This document shows positions 18,360 through 26,197 of a stretch of DNA of 64,000 nt, in pieces (the stretch's first letter is position 1; the number at the start of each line of letters is the position of its first letter). The notes under the pieces are model-generated. The model did no database searches. It saw only the letters and a list, made by a program, of their open reading frames with translations, and was not told the origin of the DNA. The translations under genes were made by a program, and so were the position numbers. The stretch comes from UMGS1889 sp900556055 (GTDB lineage Bacteria; Bacillota; Clostridia; Oscillospirales; Ruminococcaceae), in the NCBI GenBank assembly GCA_902463265.1, contig CABQEV010000008.1:22944-86943 (forward strand), given 5' to 3'.

Positions 18360-19070
18360 ATGAAGGATAATATTTTCAAGAGCAAAGCATTCGGCATAAG
18401 CACAGGCGCAGTAGTGCTTGCGGCGGTGACAGCAGGTTTTTTCGCTTACAACAGCAAGGAAAACGAACTGCCCGACATCTCACACGGTGAAGCACAGATC
18501 ATCACCGAGCCCGCAGCAGTGACAGAGTCTCCCGTTACAGCAAACGCAAATGCGGCAGTGACCGGACTTCCCGCAGAAACGGACATATCCGCAGCAGTGA
18601 CCGTCCCCGATGAAAAGCTTGATGCGGAAGAAGCAGCCGCTCCCGCTCCAGCACAGCCTATGGTGCGTCCCATCAACGGCGAGATCATCGGCGAATTCAG
18701 CAACGGCGAGCTTGTAAAATCCAATACGCTGAATGTCTGGAAAACGCACGACGGCGTTGACATCAAGGCAGACCAGGGTGCGACCGTCAAATCCATGAGC
18801 ACAGGCACAGTTCAGGAAGTTAAAGAGGATCCGATGTGGGGCGTATGCGTGACTATCGACCATGGAAACGGCATCGAAGCTTACTACTGCGGACTTGAAA
18901 AGACCGTCCCCGTAAAGGAAGGCGACACAGTCAGCGCAGGCACAGTCATCGGCACCGTCGGAAACACAGCCGAAGCCGAGATCGCCGAGGTATCTCACAT
19001 TCATTTCGGCGTAAAGAAAAACGGCAGCTGGGTAGATCCCTCCTCCGTTATCAGCTCTATCGGAAGCTGA
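18360..19070 (+). CDS. Membrane-anchored M23 (LytM) peptidase, SpoIIQ-like
   Basis: A 236-residue protein with one membrane helix (residues 12-30), a Pro/Ala/Thr-rich extracytoplasmic linker (40-100) and a LytM domain (103-232). The M23 zinc ligands are present: H130 and D134 in HDGVD, and the HxH pair H213/H215 in SHIHFG. Active forms cleave peptidoglycan cross-bridges. The single-helix layout and length resemble SpoIIQ, the forespore protein that keeps its catalytic residues in Clostridia, but this assignment is inference. AAAGGA precedes the ATG. No clear sigma-A promoter was found in the 180 bases upstream. Confidence 0.75.
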   Translation: MKDNIFKSKAFGISTGAVVLAAVTAGFFAYNSKENELPDISHGEAQIITEPAAVTESPVTANANAAVTGLPAETDISAAVTVPDEKLDAEEAAAPAPAQPMVRPINGEIIGEFSNGELVKSNTLNVWKTHDGVDIKADQGATVKSMSTGTVQEVKEDPMWGVCVTIDHGNGIEAYYCGLEKTVPVKEGDTVSAGTVIGTVGNTAEAEIAEVSHIHFGVKKNGSWVDPSSVISSIGS

Positions 19071-19093
19071 TCTTTTCGGATATTTTACCTTTG

Positions 19094-19131
19094 AAAAAGC
19101 CGTCTGAGAGATGTTCTCAGGCGGCTTTTTC
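19094..19131 (+). terminator. Terminator of the M23 gene
   Basis: AAAAAGCCGTCTGAGA pairs with TCTCAGGCGGCTTTTT across a five-base loop, with one G-T pair, 24 bases after the stop. A-rich and T-rich flanks on both sides mean it could also stop the convergent ABC operon. Confidence 0.9.
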
Positions 19132-19190
19132 CGTATCTTCGGCAAAGCTTTTCACGCTTATGGAATGCGCCGTTCAAAACCGTGAAGCCG

Positions 19191-19856
19191 TCAGAACAGC
19201 ATTTTCTTTTCCACAGCATTGACGACCTTTTTCCTGCAAACCATAAGCATCAGCCATGCAATGATAAGCAGCGCTATCGCCGCAGCTCTTCCCATCGGTA
19301 TCCCGATAAGCGGCATAAGCAGATTTACAGAAACATTTATTATCACGAAAATTATGCACATAGCCGTTATCGGTCCGAATTCGGAGAGAGAGGACATCAC
19401 TGACTCAGCCATTCTGACGCTGTACACAACGATCCTGTCCGCAAACAGATAGTATACCGCCAGCATAAGCACAAAGCATACGCCCGCAGATATCATCGAG
19501 TACGGATCATCGGCAAAGAGCGCAGCAGCAGCCACCGAAGCAGCAAGCTGAATATAAATGACCTGCTCGCCCGTATATACCATATAATCCGCAATAGTCC
19601 GCTTTGTCACAGACATGACCTCAATCATTTTGTAATGCACTCCCACTCGGCTCAGCGAAAGCATTATCCACCATGCTGTCACCGCCGCAGCAAGCATAGG
19701 CAGAAGCACTTCGGCATTGCTTACATCAGTCAGATGCAAAGCCGCTTCTGCCGCAAACATAACGGCAATAAAAATTATATTGCTCCATGATGCGCTCATC
19801 TTTCTCAGCATTCTGTGCAGCGCAGCAGCATCTTTGAATGTATTGTCAAGCATCAT
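19191..19856 (-). CDS. ABC transporter permease-like membrane protein
   Basis: A 221-residue integral membrane protein with about six hydrophobic segments (near 28-45, 53-70, 98-115, 122-145, 160-185 and 192-210) and no recognised catalytic motif. It is the last gene of the GntR-ABC operon and overlaps the preceding permease gene (TGATG), so it is probably a second membrane subunit. ATG 19856 is chosen with GAGGTG upstream; ATG 19853 is equally possible. Substrate unknown. Confidence 0.6.
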   Translation of the reverse strand: MMLDNTFKDAAALHRMLRKMSASWSNIIFIAVMFAAEAALHLTDVSNAEVLLPMLAAAVTAWWIMLSLSRVGVHYKMIEVMSVTKRTIADYMVYTGEQVIYIQLAASVAAAALFADDPYSMISAGVCFVLMLAVYYLFADRIVVYSVRMAESVMSSLSEFGPITAMCIIFVIINVSVNLLMPLIGIPMGRAAAIALLIIAWLMLMVCRKKVVNAVEKKMLF

Positions 19857-20647
19857 CAAACACCTCTGTTCGGTTCGCCGTTTCTTGCCGCATTCACAGC
19901 CTTTTTCGGCATATACGAATTAAACAGCCATATCTCAAACGCCGTCAGCGCAATGCCTGTTATGACCGCAGGTATCCCCGAGTCGATAAGCGGCAGCTTT
20001 GCAATAAGATTTTCCCCCACGATAATAGATCCAAGCGAGGTCACTGTCACTGCGATCAGCATAGGAACATAAACAGCAAGTGTCAGAATATTTACACTTT
20101 TTCTGCTTATATTCATAAGCATTGCCGCATCTGTCCATATCACTCCCGCAGAAACACACAGTACAAAAAATGTGCTTTCCTTTCCGAAACAGCCGCCGAT
20201 CACGGAAAATACGCCCGAACAGATGACCGATGCACATAAAGCATATGCCGAAACGAACATCCTTCTTCTGAAGCCTTTGACAAGCAGCGTCCTGTCAACA
20301 GGCATAAGATCCGATATTCCCCTGACAGTCGAACAGCCGCCGAATGCCTTTCTTGTTGCTTCGTCATTTATGGCATCAGCCTTGCCGCTCGACATGAACA
20401 TTACAGGATATATCTGCGCTGCAAACGAAACAAAAGTTATCTGAGAAAACGAACCCATTATCGACATAGCCGCAACAACAAGCCCAAAATCATCTGCTGT
20501 TTCCGTCAATGTACCAATAGCAAATATCCCTGCGAACAAAACCGAAAGCAGGATCAGCACGGCCTCATATGCGGCAACGGAGATCATATATTTCCTGCCG
20601 AGCAGCGCATTCATTGCCCTGCTGTATGTTTTAAGCTCTTGCGTCAT
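19856..20647 (-). CDS. ABC transporter permease-like membrane protein
   Basis: A 263-residue protein with six or so membrane helices. The first cytoplasmic loop has a polar stretch containing GKADAINDEATRKAF, and two helices follow the GFRRRMF turn. The gene overlaps the end of the ATPase gene and is preceded there by AAGGA, which supports ATG 20647 over the alternative at 20659. It is read as the membrane partner of the ATPase from context. No substrate can be named. Confidence 0.65.
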   Translation of the reverse strand: MTQELKTYSRAMNALLGRKYMISVAAYEAVLILLSVLFAGIFAIGTLTETADDFGLVVAAMSIMGSFSQITFVSFAAQIYPVMFMSSGKADAINDEATRKAFGGCSTVRGISDLMPVDRTLLVKGFRRRMFVSAYALCASVICSGVFSVIGGCFGKESTFFVLCVSAGVIWTDAAMLMNISRKSVNILTLAVYVPMLIAVTVTSLGSIIVGENLIAKLPLIDSGIPAVITGIALTAFEIWLFNSYMPKKAVNAARNGEPNRGV

Positions 20648-21512
20648 TCTCAGCCACATCCTTTCTGCTCTGCCATATCGTGAATGTCAGCAGATTTTCA
20701 TAATTCGGGGTATGCACGGAAACATTTTTCAGCCGTCCGAGATCCTTTCTTTCAATAAGTGCTTCAAAGGACGATGCGCCCTTTCTTATGCCGATGAGAA
20801 TATCCTCGTTGCCGTTTATCTCACTGAGATCGCCGCTTACTACCGCATATTTGTCCTCGATCTCGTCCGCACGCATCGATACTGTCGATCTTCCGTTTAT
20901 CATCATTGTGATGTAATCCGCTATCTTGTCAAGATCGCCCGTTATATGCGTCGAAAACAGCACCGAATGTTCACCGTCAGAAACAAAATCCCTCAGAATA
21001 TCCAGCACCTCTATCCTTGCCGCAGGATCAAGTCCCGCTGTCGGTTCATCGAGTATCAGCAGCTCAGGCTTGTGTGCAAGTGCAAACGCCAGCATCATTT
21101 TGGTTTTAGTGCCTTTTGACATCTCCTTGGGTTTCTTGTCCATCGGCAGATTCCAAAGCTCAGTGTATTTCTCGAAAATGCGCTCGTCCCAGTTTTTAAA
21201 TGCGATCGAAAAAGCCTCTGCAACAGCGCTCATTTTGGCATTGTAATAAAAATAGTCCTCGTCGGAAACATAGCCCGTCAGCTCCTTGAATTTCACTTCG
21301 TCCGCAGAGCTGTCCAGACCGCCGAAGCCGACTATCCTTCCGCCGTCCCTGCCGTACATATTCATAATGAGCTTTATAACGGTAGTCTTGCCCGCACCGT
21401 TTTCGCCGATAAGCCCCATAACAGCACCCCTCGGGATAGAAAAGCTCACATTATCCAGTTTAAAATCCCCGAAGCTTTTGCAAAGCCCGCTGACCTCAAG
21501 AATGTTTTCCAT
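20631..21512 (-). CDS. ABC transporter ATP-binding protein, YtrB-like
   Basis: A 293-residue ABC ATPase with Walker A GENGAGKTTVIK (near 37-48) and Walker B LLILDEPTAGLDP. The helical signature is MSKGTKTKMML in place of the usual LSGGQ, a form common in GntR/YtrA-linked ABC ATPases. The last 70 residues are a poorly conserved tail. GGAG lies eight bases before the ATG, and the gene follows the GntR regulator by 13 bases. YtrA-type systems respond to cell-wall-active compounds in Bacillus; this role is not proven here. Confidence 0.85.
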   Translation of the reverse strand: MENILEVSGLCKSFGDFKLDNVSFSIPRGAVMGLIGENGAGKTTVIKLIMNMYGRDGGRIVGFGGLDSSADEVKFKELTGYVSDEDYFYYNAKMSAVAEAFSIAFKNWDERIFEKYTELWNLPMDKKPKEMSKGTKTKMMLAFALAHKPELLILDEPTAGLDPAARIEVLDILRDFVSDGEHSVLFSTHITGDLDKIADYITMMINGRSTVSMRADEIEDKYAVVSGDLSEINGNEDILIGIRKGASSFEALIERKDLGRLKNVSVHTPNYENLLTFTIWQSRKDVAENDARA

Positions 21513-21525
21513 AAAAAATCTCCTC

Positions 21526-21888
21526 TCAAAGCTTGTTTATCTCGTTTATCATTTTTTCCTTGGAAACGCCCTTTCGGAGCAGATCCGCAGCCTTTTCCGA
21601 AAAATCCGCAAGCAGCCGCTCCGTATATTCTTCCCTTGCCTTTGATGCATCGGGAAGCCGTATGAACGTGCCTTTTCCCGCAGCCGTGTATATCAGACCT
21701 TCACGTTCAAGGTCGGAATATGCACGCTTTACGGTTATCGCACTGACATTCAGATCAGCCGAAAGCTGACGCACACTGGGCAGCATCTCGTTGTCAGCGA
21801 CCTCGCCGTTCACCGCCGCCTGCCGCACAGCGTCCTTTATCTGCTCATACATAGGCTTTTCGCTCATCAGACTGAGTTTGATGTTCAA
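21526..21888 (-). CDS. GntR-family regulator, YtrA subfamily (TTG start)
   Basis: A 120-residue transcription factor made of a winged helix (PMYEQIKDAVRQA, then LPSVRQLSADLNVSAITVKRAYSDLEREGLIY and GKGTFIR) and a short dimerisation tail. This small form is typical of the YtrA subfamily, which represses the ABC operon it sits in. TTG 21888-21886 is the likely start, with AAAGGGG upstream. A longer in-frame version would cross its own promoter at 21929-21957, so it is ruled out. Confidence 0.87.
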   Translation of the reverse strand: MNIKLSLMSEKPMYEQIKDAVRQAAVNGEVADNEMLPSVRQLSADLNVSAITVKRAYSDLEREGLIYTAAGKGTFIRLPDASKAREEYTERLLADFSEKAADLLRKGVSKEKMINEINKL

Positions 21889-21906
21889 TCTATCGCCCCT
21901 TTCGTT

Positions 21907-21957
21907 ACTGTGTCCATTTGATATACACAGTATACTACCATATACACAGTTTGTCAA
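21907..21957 (-). promoter_or_regulatory. Promoter and operator of the GntR-ABC operon
   Basis: On the minus strand, TTGACA (21957-21952), 17 bases and TATACT (21934-21929) form the promoter. ACTGTGT occurs at 21950-21944, inside the spacer, and at 21931-21925, across the end of the -10. The second copy faces ACACAGT at 21913-21907 across 11 bases. The repeats suggest GntR autorepression. Confidence 0.85.
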
Positions 21958-21974
21958 GAGCTTTTTTATTTCTT

Positions 21975-22289
21975 TATATTTTCTTTAATTTTGTCATGAC
22001 AGGAATGCGGAGCCGCAGCCTTTTCCGATACCGTGGCAAAGTCCTGCTGTTATATAGTATCACGCACCTGCCCAACCGTGTTCTCACGCCGATATAATGC
22101 CCGCACACAGCCTGCGAAGAACCTCGGCTGACGCATTCCATCACCGTGAAACACACATTTTTTCCTGAATCTATCTCTCCGGCAGAACGTAAGCACGGAC
22201 TCCGCAGAAAAGCGGCTGAAAAATGCATAACCGTCGGCAATATCAAAGCAAATTATCAAAAAAATTTCGTAAAACAGGACTTTTTCGGC
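21975..22289. other. Intergenic stretch without a recognised gene
   Basis: Between the GntR promoter and the prfB promoter there are about 315 bases. Open frames here are short, lack ribosome sites and resemble no family I know. No stable terminator-like hairpin stood out. Confidence 0.5.
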
Positions 22290-22318
22290 TTGACATACGC
22301 ACCGATTTGTATTATTAT
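22290..22318 (+). promoter_or_regulatory. Sigma-A promoter of prfB
   Basis: TTGACA (22290-22295), a 17-base spacer and TATTAT (22313-22318), 40 bases before the prfB start. Confidence 0.88.
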
Positions 22319-22357
22319 ATAAAGGAGCGTGATATTTTTCGAGAAAGGAACACATTT

Positions 22358-23482
22358 ATGATATTACTGGACGAACTGAAAACCGAGCTTACAGGCTACC
22401 GCAAGGAAATGAAGGAGCTTTACGACGTTCTGGACATCGAGCGTGCAAAGGAAAGAGTCGAGGAGCTTCACAATAAATCCTCCGAGCCGAATTTCTGGGA
22501 CGATCCCGACAATTCGCAGAAGGTAATGCAGGAGCTTAAAGGCTACGAATCCAAGATAGAGAACTACAAAAAGCTGAACGACCTGCTTGAAGATACTATT
22601 ACTATGATAGAAATGTGTCTTGAGGAGGACGATACTTCCGAGGCAGAGGCAATCAATGACGAGGCAGAGGAATTCAAGAAGCAGCTCGAAGCCGCAAAGC
22701 TGACAACGCTGCTCACAGGCGAATACGACAAGAACAACGCTATCCTGACCTTCCATGCAGGCGCAGGCGGAACTGAGGCGCAGGACTGGGCAGAGATGCT
22801 TTTCAGAATGTATAACAAGTGGGCTGAAGCTCACGGCTTCAAGGCTACTACTCTCGACTATCTCGACGGAGATGAAGCAGGCATGAAGTCCGCATCCGTT
22901 CTTATCGAGGGCGAAAATGCTTACGGATTCCTGAAATCAGAGTCGGGCGTTCACCGTCTTGTAAGAATTTCACCGTTCGACAGTTCGGGACGCAGACATA
23001 CTTCCTTCTCGTCACTCGAAGTTATGCCAGAGCTTAACGAAGATATGAGCGTAGAGATACGTCCCGAGGATATCAAGATGGACGTTTACCGTGCCAGCGG
23101 CGCAGGCGGACAGCACATCAACAAAACCTCCTCCGCTGTACGTCTTACACATATCCCGACAGGTATCGTAACCGCCTGCCAGACACAGAGAAGCCAGGTC
23201 CAGAACCGTGAATACGCTATGAAAATGCTGGTCGCAAAGCTGATGGAGATCAAGGAAAGAGAGCATCTTGAAAAGATCGAGGACATCAAGGGCGTTCAGA
23301 AGGAGATCGCATGGGGCGCACAGATCCGTTCCTACGTTTTCATGCCCTATACCCTCGTAAAGGATCACAGAACAGGCTTTGAAAACGGCAACGTTCAGGC
23401 TGTTATGGACGGCGATCTTGACGGATTTATCAATGCATACCTCAAGGCTCTCTCACACGGAACTCTTGAAAACGTTGAATGA
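22358..23482 (+). CDS. prfB: Peptide chain release factor 2
   Basis: RF2 ends translation at UGA and UAA. The 374-residue protein has the SPF recognition tripeptide in ISPFDSSGRRHTSF and the catalytic GGQ in GAGGQHINKT. ATG 22358 has GAAAGGA eight bases upstream. The early segment around codons 20-30 reads straight through (ELYDVLDIERAKERVEEL) with no in-frame TGA, so the programmed +1 frameshift that controls most bacterial prfB genes is absent. A 45-codon upstream extension in frame crosses the promoter and is rejected. Confidence 0.96.
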   Translation: MILLDELKTELTGYRKEMKELYDVLDIERAKERVEELHNKSSEPNFWDDPDNSQKVMQELKGYESKIENYKKLNDLLEDTITMIEMCLEEDDTSEAEAINDEAEEFKKQLEAAKLTTLLTGEYDKNNAILTFHAGAGGTEAQDWAEMLFRMYNKWAEAHGFKATTLDYLDGDEAGMKSASVLIEGENAYGFLKSESGVHRLVRISPFDSSGRRHTSFSSLEVMPELNEDMSVEIRPEDIKMDVYRASGAGGQHINKTSSAVRLTHIPTGIVTACQTQRSQVQNREYAMKMLVAKLMEIKEREHLEKIEDIKGVQKEIAWGAQIRSYVFMPYTLVKDHRTGFENGNVQAVMDGDLDGFINAYLKALSHGTLENVE

Positions 23483-23549
23483 TAAACGCACGGACATCTC
23501 AGATTAATATTAAATTTACAATTATCATGATAAAAATTGCGCAAACCTA

Positions 23550-23578
23550 TTGACAAATGTGTTTGCGCAGTGTATAAT
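23550..23578 (+). promoter_or_regulatory. Sigma-A promoter of rplJ-rplL
   Basis: TTGACA (23550-23555), 17 bases, TATAAT (23573-23578), a full consensus promoter upstream of the L10 leader. Confidence 0.93.
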
Positions 23579-23589
23579 GATTGATGTTG

Positions 23590-23768
23590 TGTTACAAACA
23601 CAAGGCTATCGTATTCTAAAGACAGCCGGCAGACGTATCGTCGGAAGCCCGGCCGAGGAAAAAGATCGCAAAGTTATATTGCTTTGTATCCTTCCGGTCT
23701 TTCGAATGATCGGAAGGTTTTTCTTTTCTGAATCCGATTGTCATAAAAATTTCGGAGGTGAAATTGTT
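23590..23768 (+). promoter_or_regulatory. Ribosomal protein L10 leader with attenuator
   Basis: A 180-base leader before rplJ. It contains the GACAGCCGGC and CCGGCCGAGG segments expected of L10 leaders, and a terminator-like hairpin at 23690-23725 (CCTTCCG/CGGAAGG followed by TTTTTC). Bound L10(L12)4 is expected to favour the terminator and so limit its own synthesis. The leader class is assigned from sequence features and position. Confidence 0.8.
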
Positions 23769-24287
23769 ATGCCAAGCGCACAGGTACTTGAATCCAAGAA
23801 GGCAAGAGTTGAAGCTATCACAGAGCACCTCAAGGGTGCAGCTGCTGGTGTTCTCGTTGATTACAAGGGTATCTCTGTTGAGGACGATACCAAGCTCAGA
23901 AAAGAGCTCAGAGAAGCAGGCGTAAAGTATTACGTTGAAAAGAACTCCATGCTCCGTTTTGCTCTTCACAACGTAGGTATCGAGGGTCTGGATTACGTTC
24001 TCGAAGGAACAACAGCTATCGCTCTTTCCGATGAGGATCAGACTGCTCCCGCTCGTATCCTCGGCAAATACATCGAGGGTGCAGACGAAAAGTCCACTTT
24101 CTCAATGAAGGCAGGATTTATCGGCACAGAGCTCTACGACGCACAGGGCGTTCTCGCTCTTTCCAAGATCCCTTCCAAGGAAGTTCTTCTCGCACAGCTG
24201 CTCGGATCTCTCCAGAGTCCTCTGCAGAAGTTCGCTGCTACTGTACAGGCAGTTGCAGACAAGAAGGCAGAAGAAGAAACTGCTTGA
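23769..24287 (+). CDS. rplJ: 50S ribosomal protein L10
   Basis: L10 is the base of the ribosomal stalk and holds the L7/L12 dimers. The 172-residue protein begins MPSAQVLESKKARVEAITEHL, has the VLVDYKGISVEDDTKLRKELREAGV rRNA-binding region, and ends in a helical tail that binds L7/L12. GGAGGT lies nine bases upstream of ATG 23769. The in-frame extension upstream belongs to the leader and is not coding. Confidence 0.98.
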   Translation: MPSAQVLESKKARVEAITEHLKGAAAGVLVDYKGISVEDDTKLRKELREAGVKYYVEKNSMLRFALHNVGIEGLDYVLEGTTAIALSDEDQTAPARILGKYIEGADEKSTFSMKAGFIGTELYDAQGVLALSKIPSKEVLLAQLLGSLQSPLQKFAATVQAVADKKAEEETA

Positions 24288-24373
24288 TCGCAGGATCGTC
24301 TGCGGCATGATATATCCGCAGAAAACCAATTGCGCATAAGCGCAGAAATTAATTAATAAAGGAGATTATTATC

Positions 24374-24742
24374 ATGGCATCTGAGAAAATTACTAATATT
24401 TTAGATCTTATCGATTCCCTTACAATCCTTGAACTCAACGAGCTCGTTGAGGGCGTTCAGGAGAAGTACGGTGTATCTGCAGTTGTAGCTGCTGCTCCTG
24501 CTGCTGCTGCCGGTGCTGCTGCTGCTGAAAAGACAGAATTCGACGTAGTTCTGGCTTCCTTCGGCGACAAGAAGATGGACGTTATCAAGGCTGTTAAGGA
24601 AGCAACAGGTCTTTCCCTTAAGGAAGCTAAGGAGCTCGTTGAGGCTGCTCCTAAGGCTATCAAGGAAGGCGCTTCCAAGACTGACGCTGAGGAGCTCAAG
24701 ACTAAGCTCGAGGCTGCCGGCGCTACTGTTGAGCTCAAGTAA
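24374..24742 (+). CDS. rplL: 50S ribosomal protein L7/L12
   Basis: This stalk protein recruits translational GTPases. The 122-residue sequence has an N-terminal dimerisation helix (ILDLIDSLTILELNELV), an Ala-rich hinge near 40-52 and the conserved C-terminal domain (EKTEFDVVL... KEATGLSLKEAKELVEAAPK). AAAGGAG lies upstream of the start. Codon choice is strongly biased, as expected for a highly expressed gene. Confidence 0.98.
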   Translation: MASEKITNILDLIDSLTILELNELVEGVQEKYGVSAVVAAAPAAAAGAAAAEKTEFDVVLASFGDKKMDVIKAVKEATGLSLKEAKELVEAAPKAIKEGASKTDAEELKTKLEAAGATVELK

Positions 24743-24776
24743 TTTATTGCTTGACTGCTTAATATCAGATCTATCG

Positions 24777-24808
24777 GCGGACAGGTTCTTAACCTGTCCG
24801 CTTTTTTT
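24777..24808 (+). terminator. Terminator of rplJ-rplL
   Basis: GCGGACAGGTT pairs with AACCTGTCCGC across a three-base loop, followed by TTTTTTT, 34 bases after the rplL stop. Confidence 0.95.
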
Positions 24809-24875
24809 GCGTAAAAAGCGTGTACACAGCCGTTTCAGCTTTCTTTCATTTCCATTTCAGTATGTTATCACGAGG

Positions 24876-24903
24876 TTTTCACATAGGACAGGTATTATAT
24901 ACT
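24876..24903 (+). promoter_or_regulatory. Possible promoter of the structured RNA
   Basis: TTTTCA (24876-24881), 16 bases and TATACT (24898-24903) form a moderate sigma-A match just before the hairpin series. An overlapping TATTAT at 24893 has no good -35 partner. Confidence 0.45.
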
Positions 24904-25152
24904 TGTACCAAATGAAAGCGGTACACACCAAACTTTTTAAGGTGAACGCCGTAAGGCGTGCACAGCATGTTACCCACACTTTTATATTCGGGAATTGTTT
25001 TACCCCGACAATTTCCGTGCGGCAGCAATGCCATATAAAAGAACCCCTAGCTGTTGGCGCTGTAATGCTTACCCCGGCTTGCAGCGCAGATACCCTAATC
25101 CTATATCATATTTTTTGCCCCTGTCGTTACCCCCGGCAGGGGACTTTTTTTT
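24904..25152 (+). ncRNA. Structured small RNA with repeated UUACCCC loops
   Basis: No open frame with a ribosome site is seen, but hairpins follow one another. TGTACC/GGTACA is at 24904-24925 and may overlap the transcript start. CACC/GGTG is at 24926-24944. ACGCC-GTAA-GGCGT is at 24946-24959. A 10-bp stem CGGGAATTGT/ACAATTTCCG is at 24989-25017, a 9-bp stem GCGCTGTAA/TTGCAGCGC at 25057-25087, and a 9-bp stem CCCCTGTCG/CGGCAGGGG at 25118-25142. Eight T residues follow, making the last one a terminator. The last three hairpins all carry TTACCCC in the loop, and TTACCC (24970) and ACCCCTA (25043) occur between them. Such C-rich loops could pair with G-rich ribosome sites. I cannot assign a known RNA family. 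The 5' end is uncertain. Confidence 0.7.
25118..25152 (+). terminator. Terminator of the structured RNA
   Basis: CCCCTGTCG/CGGCAGGGG with loop TTACCCC and a run of eight T residues. It doubles as the third UUACCCC hairpin. Confidence 0.92.
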
Positions 25153-25189
25153 ACCTCGGATTATACGAAATGTAATGGAACATATGCAC

Positions 25190-25350
25190 TTCAACATTTC
25201 AACTTTTTAACAATTGAACACTGTTGAAACTGTTGAAAACTATGTTGAATTATATCTCAGCGTTACTTTCTCGGTTTACATTTCAACAGAAACATATGCT
25301 CTTAACAGCTTTAAACCAACATTTCAACAGTTTCAACGGATTTTTCAACA
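25190..25350. repeat. Cluster of TTTCAACA / TGTTGAAA motifs
   Basis: Within 160 bases the motif occurs about eight to ten times in both orientations, exact or with one change: 25190, 25197, 25222, 25231, 25243, 25281, 25322, 25331 and 25343. The region lies between two convergent terminators, so it is not an ordinary promoter. No coding potential was seen. Confidence 0.6.
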
Positions 25351-25362
25351 GGCTGTATAATA

Positions 25363-25395
25363 CAAAAAATCGGACGGTATATCATTACCGTCCGA
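25363..25395 (-). terminator. Terminator of the trmK/Nif3 genes
   Basis: On the minus strand TCGGACGGTA pairs with TACCGTCCGA across six bases and TTTTTT follows. Confidence 0.92.
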
Positions 25396-25400
25396 AAGTA

Positions 25401-26192
25401 TCAGATATAATTCACAGGATCAACATCCGCCTCAGCCTGCTCGATCCTGACTTCGGGGAACATCTCAGAAAGCCGCTTTGTGATGTACGGTATCACGATG
25501 TCCTCGGTATGGAAATGTCCGCAGTCATAAACGGAAATGCCCATATTGTTGGCATAAACGAACTGATCGTGCTTGAAATCTCCCGAAACATAGGCATCGC
25601 AGCCAAGCTTGAACGCATCTGCATACAGCTTGCCTCCACCGCCCGAACAGAACGCTATCCTTTTCACAGGCACTCCCGCATCGGTGTATCTTACGACAGT
25701 GCAGCGGAAAAGCTTTTTAAGCAATGCCGCAAGCTCATCGGGATAAAGCTCCTTCGAGCAATTGCAGATCATGCCGTATCCCCTGCCGTCAGCGTGCACG
25801 GGTTCGAGCGTTTTCAGATTTTCGGACAGCCCCAGAGGTTCTTTCAGCATATCGTAGATGATGTCGTTTATTCCGCCGTCCGCCATGTCGAGCGGCGAAT
25901 GCGAACATATGCAGGCGATGCCGTTCGCAAGCGCATATCCCGCAGGATTTGACGTGCTGAGCGTGTAAAGCGGGTTATAGATCACGGGGTGATGTGAGAT
26001 TATCAGGCTGCATTTCTTTCTGACAGCCTCCGCAACTACCTCCATGCTGATGTCAAGTGCCGTCAGTACGTGTGTGACCGCATCATTTGCATCGCCGACG
26101 ATCAGACCCGAATTATCTCCGGGATCAATATGCGCAAAAGGAGCGATCCCGTCCATTCCCTCAAAAAAATCCTTGACCTTATATTCTGCCAT
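25401..26192 (-). CDS. Nif3-like dinuclear metal centre protein (YqfO family)
   Basis: A 263-residue member of the NIF3/DUF34 family. Conserved metal-binding blocks are visible: DNSGLIVGD, the LIISHHPVIY histidine pair, CSHSPLDMADGG and, near the end, the ISVYDCGHFHTE histidines. The protein forms ring-shaped oligomers with two metals per subunit, and its reaction is still debated. The trmK-nif3 pairing is conserved in Firmicutes. ATG 26192 has GAGGG nine bases upstream. ATG 26201, overlapping the trmK stop, is a possible alternative. Confidence 0.9.
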   Translation of the reverse strand: MAEYKVKDFFEGMDGIAPFAHIDPGDNSGLIVGDANDAVTHVLTALDISMEVVAEAVRKKCSLIISHHPVIYNPLYTLSTSNPAGYALANGIACICSHSPLDMADGGINDIIYDMLKEPLGLSENLKTLEPVHADGRGYGMICNCSKELYPDELAALLKKLFRCTVVRYTDAGVPVKRIAFCSGGGGKLYADAFKLGCDAYVSGDFKHDQFVYANNMGISVYDCGHFHTEDIVIPYITKRLSEMFPEVRIEQAEADVDPVNYI

Positions 26193-26197
26193 ATCTG

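Noticed and set aside
22050..22355. 101-aa minus-strand open frame in the gap before prfB
   Set aside because: It covers the prfB promoter, has no ribosome site, and its composition is not protein-like.
25190..25350. CRISPR array
   Set aside because: The repeated unit is only 8 bases, spacing is irregular and both orientations occur.
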